This document shows, piece by piece, positions 55,235 through 64,000 of a DNA stretch of 64,000 bases (position 1 is its first letter; every line of letters begins with the position of its first letter). Origin of the DNA: Flammulina velutipes (lineage: Eukaryota; Basidiomycota; Agaricomycetes; Agaricales; Physalacriaceae); contig CM022369.1 of assembly GCA_011800155.1 (NCBI GenBank), forward strand, positions 124,001 to 188,000, written 5' to 3'. The notes beneath the pieces are model-generated. The model was not told where the DNA came from and did not search any database. It saw only the letters and a program-made list of their open reading frames with translations. A program made the position numbers and the translations under genes.

Positions 55235-57819
55235 ATGGTAGCAAGCACCAGAAAGCGACGAAAAGTTGCCTCCAACGACGATGAAAACAAGGAAAACGTG
55301 ACCGTTACGCGCAAGGGGCGCACTGGTAAACAACCTAAACCTTCCAACGGAATGGATGCAACTTTCGCCGGACTGCCTTTCGATATTCTCCTGGAGGTAC
55401 GCCGACTTCCGTCCCTCGTAGACGCGCACTTATCTGACTAGTATGCCATAGATAGCAGCCTTTTGCCTTCCGTTGGATGTTCTGCATCTGACACTCGTCA
55501 ACAAAGCTCTGCGGGCCATATTCATGAGCAAGTCGTCCGCTTCCGCCTGGAGGTCTGCGCGATCCAATCTGGAAGGATTTCCACCACCATTTGAAGGAAC
55601 TTCGGAGCCCGCCTGGGTGCATCTAGCATTCGTCAAGATCTGTCATGTGCGCCACATTGACATTTCACCTCACTTTCGCTATCTAACGACGCGGCCCTAG
55701 TTCTGCTGGAAGAAGGTCGTTGTGATCCCCGAATTCGTCTTCCAATGTCGCATATGTCCTGCCTGCGCCAAGATACAGTACGTCTCCATCCTTGTTTTTG
55801 AACGGTTGATCAATGTCTTTGTTTAGTTTGATCGAGGTTAGCGAAGCCTTAGCTACTCGAGGTAGAGACAAGCACGATATGCTTCGGGAAATCTTCCTCA
55901 ACATCGTACCCACCCGCTCCATCAGTACGCAACCATCGTCCCTTTGGTCTGCATTATTCTCACACTCGGACAGATGCTCCAGGCGGTAAGAAGAAACTTC
56001 ACCATGCTATCAGGAAGGATTTTCTGGAGGCGGAACAGCGCTTCCTCAGCAATTCGATGACAACGGAACTTCTAGCTGAACATCAGGACAGGATGCTCCG
56101 ATTTCGAGAGGTAACCTTCATTCGCTTCTGACATTGTCGACATCTGAGTATCGTTACAGCATATCGAGGTCTGCAACGCCTGGCGGGTCGCATGTGAGGA
56201 CGAGCGTGAGAAGGAGCTTGAAGAGATGAAGTCTAGACGTCGCGAAGCGTAAATTGAACACTTCGCGGACGTTGCATTGGACTGACGTATTGCATAGCAT
56301 CTGGGAGCGACTCGCTGCCCTGGGATATCAGGAAGATCTCGAAGCGATGGAGGATCTCGACATGTTCTTTGATTTTTCCACGCATTCTGGTGTGAAAGGG
56401 ACTGCAACGCTCACTGATCGCGGTAAGCCTTCAATAGTCTCCCTCTTTCCTCCAATTGACGTGATTGTAGGATGGGACAAGGTCCGCGCAGACGTAATCC
56501 GCTTCGCCGAACAAGTTCGAGAGGCCCGGAAGTTCAAGAGGCACTTGATCATCGTCAACCAGCGAAAACTATACGCGAGCGTCGCCCTCAGGAAGTGGAA
56601 AGCCCGACAACTCATGCCGCTTCCCAAATACCTGCCTACGATAGCCGACTTTTGCGAATTTCCGCATGTTCAAGAAATCCTGGAGAGGCCAGATCATCAC
56701 TCTGTCTACTCGCACGATTTCGACATGCGAAAGATGGACAAGCTCTGCCTTCGCTGGCGAGTCCAGCTGTACAGGCGGATGTGCAGTGTTGCGGGGAGGG
56801 AGATCCCAACGGGGCCGGGAACAGGGCAGGTGGCATATGGCTTCCTACATCTCGCGAAGAACGTGTTCATTTGTACAGACCTCTGCAGTATCGATCTCAA
56901 TCCCGGAGCCAGTCACAAAAGGAAGAAAGCACCTCCCATTGGGTCGCCGTTGTGGTTCCCGGAATACCTGACGCACAGTTGCTGCGTCGCTGGCCTAGTC
57001 GACGGCAAACGCGATGACGTCTCGGATCGAGCGCTGGATTTGGATGGATATAGGAGGTCGGGGAGGTTCTATCATGGGAGGGTGCCGTGGCGTGGAGATA
57101 AAGTCTTGAGGAAGGACGAGGTGATGGAAGAAATTGTGACAAAAGTAATTGGCTTGGCTGGGCTTGATACGGACACGGCTACTGTTGCGGATATGGACGC
57201 CACACCGACGTTGTTTGAATGCCGCACCTGCCCAGTTATGCACGAAGTGGGTGAGGGGATTTCCGATGATACACCAGATAGGGAAATGATGCACTGGAGA
57301 GTTTGTGTGAGTTTGCTTTCGTCTTCTCAGTGTGTCAGTTCTTAATAATGGATATAGGTTGCCCATATCTTCAAGCATCATTACTTTGAACACGAATATC
57401 TGGAGAGCATCGTCAGAGTTAGCGAGGACGGCTCCACACCTGATGGATTCTACGCTGTCGAGTCTCCGACTCTCGATTTCCTCTATGAGTGTATTCGATG
57501 TCGGGATCGACCTGCTGATACTCCGGGTGGTCGGCGACGATACCAGGTCGTGAACCATTGCCTGGATGTGTAAGTTCGAATTTCTTTGCGTTAGATTAAG
57601 CAGCTACTTACGTTTGGGACTTCTAGTCATAATATTGCGCACCCAAGGGAGAATGTTGATTTTGGCGAGATCCCGGGTTCACGGCCGGAGGGACGACGAA
57701 GGCATAAGGTTTTGCTTTTCTCTCGTGAGAGGGAGACAGAGATGATGACGGCGAAGAGGCATGTTGAGTTGAGCGGAAAGCTTTTGGGACCCGGTGGATG
57801 GTCTCATCGGGTGGTATAG
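55235..57819 (+). CDS. Long F-box protein of the basidiomycete type
   Basis: F-box proteins of this kind are presumed SCF ubiquitin-ligase adaptors and are greatly expanded in mushrooms. The N-terminus MVASTRKRRKVASNDDENKE is a typical basic/acidic leader. The F-box follows, LPFDILLE joined by an intron to IAAFCLPLDVLHLTLVNKAL and MSKSSASAWRSARSNLEG. Next are FQCRICPACAKIQ (Cys pair), a helical charged region (VACEDEREKELEEMKSRRRE) and IWERLAALGYQEDLEAMEDL. The long C-terminal exon of about 360 codons contains HVQEILERPD and LFECRTCPVMHEVGEG, then FYAVESPTLDFLYECIRCRD. The last exon ends GPGGWSHRVV at 57819. Seven or more short introns are needed. No stop interrupts the exons, so the gene is probably functional. 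The exons between 55690 and 56010 are less certain. Confidence 0.82.
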
Positions 57820-57951
57820 CTTAGATATTTCCTATACTGGCCCGTAGAAAGGTCCGTGGGGCTCGTTCAACGCATGAAAGAGAATCATTGGACTGTACCA
57901 ATGTCGGAGTGATATTTTCATCATTAGTTCATGCAATACCTAGACTTTTAC

Positions 57952-60201
57952 TTAGTATTGCGTTGGTATATTAGGTACCATGTCTCCTTCTCCTCCCGCC
58001 TCGTCATCGTGCTTTTCATGGGTTGCGTGTCTGTGTTGATGCGCTTCTTCGGATTTCCCGTCAAACACAGCAGCTGTCTCCTCCAAGGTACGTCCTTTCG
58101 TCTCGACAATGACTATTCCCAGTCAATGTCAGCATATATAACCCCTGGAGAAGATAAAGGGCAGTGCAGTACGCACATAGGTAGATAAACAGTACGGCGA
58201 GTGCTAGCCATCCAACATAGACTAACTACATGTATGCAAGTCAGATGTGTAATAGTGATGTGCAACATCTCGAGGACTTACAAAAAGCTTCCATCCGATG
58301 GCGTCTACGACGCGGAGAACATCAGCACGACTGGTAAAGAGAAAATCGAAGAGATTTACCGAGCGCAATGGGGTTCACTTCTGCATTAAATATTCCGGCT
58401 AAAGCGACCGCCGAAAAGAATAGGTTCATACCCTTCGCTCTGGTGTGATAGGGAAAGATCTCGATCGTATATCCCACCAGTAATGGGATGAACGCCACGC
58501 TAATGTGAGGTGAATTCCTTGACATGACATGCTCTGCGTCTAAACGGACTAACTTGAGAGCTCCGAATGACAAGAAGACAAACACGATGAACGCATTGGC
58601 GGCGGCCTTGTGTCCCGTCTCACTATACACGGCAAAGCAAATGGTCTCGATTGAAAAGAGGATGAGCACTGTGATTGAAGAGAAAAGGAACATAGGCCGA
58701 CGCCCTTGAGTTTCCACAAGCCTCGACCCCGCAATTGCACAAAATAGATTCCAGAGTGAGAGGAAGGCATTTATCAAGAGCTAAGGTCAATGGGTTCAAC
58801 ATTGCCGGTAATGTTAAGAAGGAGTGTACGTACTTGAGTCAATGGCTTGGTGATACCCACTTGTACGAGTATGATGTTGAGATAGAAGGCTGCCAATGTA
58901 ACCCCGGATATCAATGCGAAAAATGCAAGAGGAATAATTGTGCACAAGCGCCTGAGGTTTCCACGTTCAGTAAACAAAGCTTTGTAGCTCCCGTCCTCGT
59001 GAGCTAAGGAGTGATCAATGTTACGTTGAAAACGCAGAACCCAGTGTAGCGTACTTTCTATCTCCAGCGTACTCTTGATCAATTCGAACTCATATGAAAC
59101 CAAAGGGTCATTTCTGTTGAAAGTGATGAGTGTTGGTTTCGAAAGGTTGTGATAGCATAACGTACCGATCTCCATCTCCGTGATAATATGCCAGTATATC
59201 TAGCGCATCTTCCTCTCTCCCCTTACTAACTAGCCATCTGGGGCTCTCCGGGATAAGCCAGATGAGGAGAACTTGGAGTAGCGGCGTCGCTGCTTGTACC
59301 GCAGAAGGGATACGCCACACCCAATCATTTTCCATATGAGACGTACCATATGTCGTCCAGGCGGCGCTAAAAAGAACAGTCAGGCCGATCGGTGGAATGC
59401 GTAGCTACAGAATGAATGGGCGAACAGTAAAGACCCAGAATAAGCCAGGCCAAGATAAACCGAAGACTGCGCTGCACGATATGGTGGATATGCGATCTCC
59501 GCGATCAGAATAGGTGCACCACTGTTTGCAAAGGCGAGTCCCACACCGGTGATCACTCTTCGGGGCCATCAGCCATCACGAGTGGCAAAAAATATAGAAA
59601 GCTTACCGTGCGCCCATGAACATGCCAACAGACTGAGAGGTGGCTTGCAGAGCTGAACCGATAACCATGAAAACGTTGCCGATGTTGAGTGTCTTCTTCC
59701 TCCCAAACGTGTCAGCGCAGTGAGGGGAAACCAAGGTACCGGCAAATATTCCGACACTCTGAAGATCATGAGACGGAGCGTTTATCATTCTGTAAATGGA
59801 AAACATACAAGCATCGCGACCATCCAACCAAGTTTGGATCGAGTAGGCTGACCAAAATAGATGAACCATTGTGGCAGGGATTGTAGCGCGTTGATGCCGG
59901 ATTCGTCGTATCCCGTAGTAGAGGACGTCAGTATGCTATTTTGACGTGTCAACCATGATTCCGAATAAGAGGAAGCACGTACAGAATCACGATGTAGACC
60001 GTTAGTTTTGCCAGCCTGGAACAAAGAGTCAGTCCTACTTCGGTAAGCGCTCGAATTCAAGTACCGCGCGTTATTGTACCAAGTCTTTCCAGGATCAATC
60101 AAGCTCTGGTACGCTAGTTCTCCGTCAACAAGCTCGGAGATCGGCATCGAAGCATGCTTGTCGTTCGTGGGTGCTCGTGTTGTCGTTCTTGAGATGGTCA
60201 T
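57952..60201 (-). CDS. MFS sugar transporter (lactose permease-like)
   Basis: This is a 12-helix major facilitator of the sugar porter family, importing hexoses or disaccharides through the plasma membrane. The start MTISRTTTRAPTNDKHASMP (60201) lies about 45 bp after a TATA box. Exons joined by 45-60 nt introns give LAKLTVYIVILILTSSTTGYD, ALQSLPQWFIYFG, CADTFGRKKTLNIG (the conserved D-GRR/K loop), WRIPSAVQAATPLLQVLLIW and LIPESPRWLVSKGREEDAL (PESPRW signature). SRLVETQGRRPMFLFSS, EIFPYHTRAKGM and FFSAVALAGIFNAEVNPIAL follow, then GWKLF...VYVGWLALAV and VETKGRTLEETAAVFDGK. It ends at 57952 with a His/Asp-rich tail. All family signatures are present without stops. Substrate is not predictable; the nearby GH43 gene would fit a plant-cell-wall sugar. 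Confidence 0.9.
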
Positions 60202-60244
60202 CTTGAGGTTGGTTGTCGAGTCAATTCCATTCAACGAGATTCCT

Positions 60245-60252
60245 GTATTTAT
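60245..60252 (-). promoter_or_regulatory. TATA box of the MFS transporter gene
   Basis: The minus-strand sequence TATAAATA lies about 45 bp upstream of the proposed ATG at 60201. This favours that ATG over the upstream in-frame Met at 60297. Confidence 0.55.
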
Positions 60253-60734
60253 ATGAGTAGAGAACTTGGAGGGTGACGGACGCAATACGGCTTGCATGCA
60301 CCAATTTCGAGTAAGAGGCTAACAGATTGCTTGCTGTATTGACATAAATTGTTTTGCAGAGTTATGCAGCAGTAACTGAGACCAGGAGCCGACAAGATAA
60401 GCGAGAAGTCATGTAAATCCAATGGACGCCAGCAATGTGTTTCGATATCGAGTTGACTCGGAGCTCCCGGTATGCTCCAGACTACGTGAGTTTAGGAAGA
60501 CAGAATGGACAGAAGAGCGGATTCATCTCAAGAGGTATCGGTGTGGGTACTTATGAAGCAGAGGATAATCGATAATCTATAACTTTCCACGTACTGGACG
60601 TCAAACAAAGAAAGAGTACATAACACGTGTTTGTTGCAGTAGGAACAGGTCCGGCATTTTCCGGCATTCTCACAACAACGTCGACGAGCATGGAAATTAG
60701 CTGATGAATTCCTCGCTTTCCTGCGACGCGCCTG

Positions 60735-61208
60735 TCAGATATTCACTCTAGGAAGTGATTCGAAAAGTGTAGTGCCCAAGCAGTTCCCATCGCTGGTCTG
60801 GCGAAAGAGAAGAGGGCCGTCTCGCCTTTCCAGATTTTCATGAATATGTAGTAAAGCTACATATTTGAATCGCCCAGAACGGTTCAGCCTGCTAGGTTTG
60901 CACCCTCGTTCTGCCGTTTTGAATGCCACTAATATACAGAAGGTAGCAGATGGGGTATCCTTGAGCTTGTACTCTATTGTCGATCCATTATCTGTAGCGC
61001 CGGCATGGAATACCACATCACCTGGTGAGAGCCAGTAGGCGCCCGACTTCACTTTATTGACTTCGATATTAATGGCAGGCTCAACGCAAACCCTCCATTG
61101 ATTTCTCTTCCCGTCGAGGTAAACAAGGGCCAGAGGCCACCTCTCCGTCCTTCCCGACCATATGCAAGTGAGTCCAATGACGAGTGTTCTCTCGGTGTAT
61201 CTGAACAT
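60735..61208 (-). CDS. Hypothetical small protein (157 aa)
   Basis: A single open minus-strand frame begins MFRYTERTLVIGLTCIWSGR and includes EPAINIEVNKVKSGAYWLSP, GDVVFHAGATDNGSTIEYKL and PSATFCILVAFKTAERGC. The residue pattern is that of a beta-rich globular protein rather than random translation. I do not recognise it. It may have additional 5' exons. It lies between the divergent MFS and GH43 genes. Confidence 0.45.
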   Translation of the reverse strand: MFRYTERTLVIGLTCIWSGRTERWPLALVYLDGKRNQWRVCVEPAINIEVNKVKSGAYWLSPGDVVFHAGATDNGSTIEYKLKDTPSATFCILVAFKTAERGCKPSRLNRSGRFKYVALLHIHENLERRDGPLLFRQTSDGNCLGTTLFESLPRVNI

Positions 61209-61308
61209 TAACTATCAGTATTGCCGTGATCGCCACAAAACACCCAAGCCGGAAAAACCGCGGGTTAATCCCTAGCTCGTGATTGACACGCCACCGACTG
61301 GCTATTTT

Positions 61309-61315
61309 TTATAAG
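61309..61315 (+). promoter_or_regulatory. TATA-like element for the GH43 gene
   Basis: TTATAAG lies about 36 bp upstream of the ATG at 61351, after a T-rich run. Confidence 0.45.
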
Positions 61316-61350
61316 AAGGGCATTCGACATCTCCCATCGCCCATCCCATC

Positions 61351-62443
61351 ATGTCCGACGCAAAGCCCCTCATAACCCACATCTACTCTGCCGATCCTTC
61401 CGCACACGTCTTCAATGACAAGATCTACATCTATCCGTCTCACGATCGTGAAACGCCCATCGCGGACAACGACAATGGCGACCAATACGACATGGTGGAC
61501 TACCACGTTTTCTCGCTCTCTGATTCGCCCGACGGTCCTGCCAGTGTCACAGACCACGGTGTCGTCCTCAAAGCCGACGACGTGCCTTGGGTCTCCAAGC
61601 AACTCTGGGCACCCGATGCTGCGACGAAGAACGGGAAATTCTACCTATTCTTCCCTGCGAGAGACAAGGAAGGTATCTTCCGGATTGGCGTTGCCGTGGG
61701 GGATAAACCGGAAGGCCCATTTACGCCACAACCAGAATACATCCCCGGGAGTTTCTCAATCGACCCTGCCAGCTTTGTGGATGACGATGAGGAGCAGAGC
61801 ACTTATTTGTACGCGTTCGTTTCGTTTATCCGCCATATTTTAGCCGCTAACGACGTGTTTTAGATACTTCGGCGGCATCTGGGGCGGTCAGCTACAATGC
61901 TGGGAGAAGCCTGGCGTGTTTAACGCTGACCTCCTTGGTTCTCACGAGCGCGAGGGAGACGTACCCGCTCTCAGCCCCCGCGTCGCCAAGCTCTCCCCCG
62001 ACATGTTCTCTTTCTCCGAAGACGTCAAGGAAATTCTCATCCTAGACCCCGAAACTCGTGAACCCATCAAAGCGTCTGACCACGCTCGGCGATTCTTCGA
62101 AGCTGCATGGATGCACAAGTATAATGGCAAGTACTACTTCTCGTACTCTACCGGAGACACGCACTATCTTGCCTATGCTATCGGGGAGAATCCGTACGGC
62201 CCGTTCGTATATGCAGGTAGGATTTTGGAACCAGTGGTTGGATGGACGACGCACCATAGCATCGTGGAGTACCGTGGCAGGTGGTGGTTATTCTATCACG
62301 ATGCGTCGTTGAGTGAAGGAAAGAATCACTTGCGGTGCGTCAAGGCGAGGGAGTTGGTGTACGATGCCGAGGGAAAGATTAGTCCCAAAGTTCCCTGGAC
62401 CGCCGAAGGTGTTAAAACAGTCGGCAGACTGGAGGACGTGTAA
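61351..62443 (+). CDS. Glycoside hydrolase family 43 protein (arabinofuranosidase/xylosidase-like)
   Basis: GH43 enzymes cut arabinose or xylose units from plant polysaccharides with a five-bladed beta-propeller. Starting MSDAKPLITHIYSADPSAHV, the catalytic base is Asp15 in YSADPSAHVFNDKIYIYPSHD. The pKa-modulating Asp is probably in SIDPASFVDDDEE (about residue 138), and the general acid Glu in FFEAAWMHKYNGKYYFSYST (second exon, about 62100). LWAPDAATKNGKFYLFFPA and GPFVYAGRILEP also match the family. One intron (about 61809-61863) splices TYL to YFGGIWGGQ in frame. The protein has about 346 residues, which is a single-domain size. No signal peptide is visible, so it is probably intracellular, acting on imported oligosaccharides; that would suit the neighbouring transporter. 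Confidence 0.9.
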
Positions 62444-62557
62444 TAGTGTCCATATATGTAAAGAAATATCCGCTATCATGTACTTGTATCTGGAATCAAT
62501 GTTAGTTACCAATGTGTATCTACTTCAGTACTGGCATTTATAACTCGTTCATTCACA

Positions 62558-63319
62558 ATGAATTTCATGACTAGGGAGCAGACGCTGGTCGAGCTAGAGC
62601 GGGAGTACGAGAGAACTCAGCGGGAGAATGGTCATCTCCATCATGTTGATGCTCCAACCGATATTGAAGAAGTATGGTTTACTGGCTGTCACTGTGGTCT
62701 GTCCCTTATATGAAGCCGCTCGAAACTCGCTAACATGTCTTTCTAGACGTCGGTGGAGGCTCAGTGGCGAACGAAGTCCGAAATAACCTTGCTCGCATTC
62801 CCCTTCGCTGGATGATTAGACAATGCTTCTTACTCAAAACTGGCATCATCTTCCATGTTGAACTTCTCAAGAAGTTTGGGTTGGACCCAGTGAGCCTTTA
62901 CCCCGTCGTGAAGCCCCGGCCTCCTCCAGTTACCTCCATCCCGAATGTTGCCAGTGGGGCCATCCTGTCAGAAGAGGAAGAAGACATTATCGACGCCCAC
63001 TGTCCCATCTACGACCAACTCGTCATATCCCCCGGTTGGCGGATCCTCGAATACATCCCGGGGAAACTGCGCTACCAAAAGTCGGACAATACGACGGAGA
63101 AAGCTGTGACGTACGTTCCCGCTTTCTTCAACATCATTCATCGTCGCCTAATGGTATTTCCTTAGCTTCAACCGTGGCCGTTCCCGCCACTTACCCCGCC
63201 AATTTCACGCGGGTACGAAAGTCCATCGCACTGTGAAATTGCGGATGGAATCAGAGGCGCTGGAGAAGAAGTACCAACCAAAACCACGATGGAAAGTCGA
63301 ACCTACTTGGGTCGATTGA
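62558..63319 (+). CDS. Truncated DUF2235 gene copy (C-terminal part only)
   Basis: The frame MNFMTREQTLVELEREYERT continues through DIEEVWFTGCHC. After an intron (about 62698-62746) comes DVGGGSVANEVRNNLARIPL, and after a second intron (about 63110-63164) FNRGRSRHLPRQFHAG, ending KPRWKVEPTWVD at 63319. It equals the last part of the DUF2235 gene at 32896-34991 but lacks the whole hydrolase domain, including FSRGAY. Protein differences are few (for example N to S, A to V and W to R changes), and both introns can still be removed in frame. An ATG and a TATA-like stretch happen to precede it, so a short protein could be made, but it more likely is a duplicated gene fragment. Confidence 0.8.
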
Positions 63320-63482
63320 GACTCGTCGAGTCGTAACTCTGTATATTCAATTGTTATCATGCTCAATGCTTCGAATTCTTGACATACTGGACCAACGCCC
63401 GAATTAAACGGCCGGCCAGTCATGCCCGCCCAGTCTGAGCTAGTCTGTGTACATAAGAGAGTTCCAATGAACAGGACCTCCT
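62572..63482 (+). repeat. Segmental duplication, truncated copy of DUF2235 3' end
   Basis: This matches 34235-35142 (about 28.3 kb away, same orientation) including about 160 bp of 3' flank. It has small indels, such as a 6-bp loss in the last intron near 63153 and an extra ten or so bases near 63418. Similarity stops abruptly at both ends. Confidence 0.9.
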
Positions 63483-63682
63483 AACCCTCGGGGATGCGCT
63501 CAACGGTTGATATTCTTGAGAAACGACAATGATGGGGGAAAACCATATGTTCGAAATAGAGTTGCACCTAGCTGCGCCACGATGCGAAGTCGAATTGTGG
63601 ACGAAGTATAAAAGGATACACATTACTTGAAGAGTAAGGCATGATGCACCCTCACAATGTTGCTGTCCTAAATTTGATATGC

Positions 63683-64000
63683 TTAGGGTGCATCCGCGTC
63701 CGATTCCTCCTGGTAATACTCATCCTGCATCATTTGCAACACGTCCAAAGGTGGACCTGGTGGTAGAGTAGGTCCATTAGCCGGTCTAGAAAACAAGCAC
63801 GCCAGAGCACGAACCTTCCTTGATATCAGTGGCACTCGCATGGTCGACGGAGCCGGCGGAACTATCCAAAAATCTTCTTGACCATTCTTCCTCGACATAT
63901 TCCACCAAGTACTTCCCAAGCTCCTGCTTCATCGACAGAATCATTTTGCCTCGAACGCCGTCGCGCGAGCGTGGCATCAGCCAAGCAGAGTAGAACTTGC
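63683..64000 (-). CDS. 3' end of a hypothetical gene, running off the window
   Basis: The minus strand contains MILSMKQELGKYLVEYVEEE and WSRRFLDSSAGSV (about 63945-63850). An apparent short intron then leads to PANGPTLPPGPPLDVLQMMQ and DEYYQEESDADAP with a stop at 63683. The helical, acidic composition looks coding. The 5' part lies beyond 64000, so no family can be assigned. Confidence 0.45.

Noticed and set aside
1..64000. KDZ transposase expected next to the TET/JBP gene
   Set aside because: No frame on either strand showed recognisable KDZ blocks within the window.

Overview
The window is a piece of a filamentous basidiomycete genome, most likely Agaricomycetes. The evidence is dense short introns (about 45-60 nt, GT-AG with a few likely GC-AG) and gene families typical of mushroom-forming fungi: DUF6534 membrane proteins, multi-exon F-box proteins, NACHT-WD40 NLR-like proteins, DUF2235 proteins and fungal TET/JBP dioxygenases. 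No species can be named from the sequence alone. Gene models were read by eye; exon borders are mostly inferred from reading frame and family resemblance.

Layout. Positions 1-10.7 kb hold a DUF6534 seven-helix-type gene, a 110-bp perfect direct repeat, a TET/JBP-like 2OG-Fe(II) dioxygenase, a broken GH79 glycosidase and a minus-strand hypothetical gene. From 10.7 to about 21 kb is a mobile-element graveyard. Two tyrosine-recombinase relics share an apparently identical 2.5-kb tract. A PDR-type ABC-transporter relic lies between them, and a P-type (ENA-like) ATPase relic that has lost its phosphorylated Asp follows. From 21 to 27.5 kb little can be supported. From 27.7 to 38.7 kb come a CBM21/PP1 glycogen-targeting protein, an intact DUF2235 gene, an LRR/F-box-like gene and hypothetical genes. 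A 1.24-kb Tc1-type DD34E transposon with intact terminal repeats and TA target duplication lies at 39.2-40.4 kb.

The right third holds an NmrA-like reductase, a large NACHT-WD40 receptor-like gene (14 WD repeats), an internal fragment of an Avt-type amino-acid transporter, a nuclear zinc-finger-like protein, a 0.4-kb inverted-repeat (MITE-like) element, an intron-containing tRNA-Arg(ACG), a long F-box protein, an MFS sugar transporter, a GH43 glycosidase and a second, truncated copy of the DUF2235 3' end.

How the genes fit together. The MFS sugar transporter and the GH43 enzyme lie within about 1.2 kb of each other, divergently arranged with one small gene between; this may be a loose carbohydrate-use pair. 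The NLR-like gene and the TET/JBP gene belong to lineage-expanded families. No operon-like or defence-island system is evident. The most unusual structure is the identical 2.5-kb tract bounded on both sides by diverged but homologous DNA, which suggests gene conversion or very recent exchange between two dead recombinase elements.
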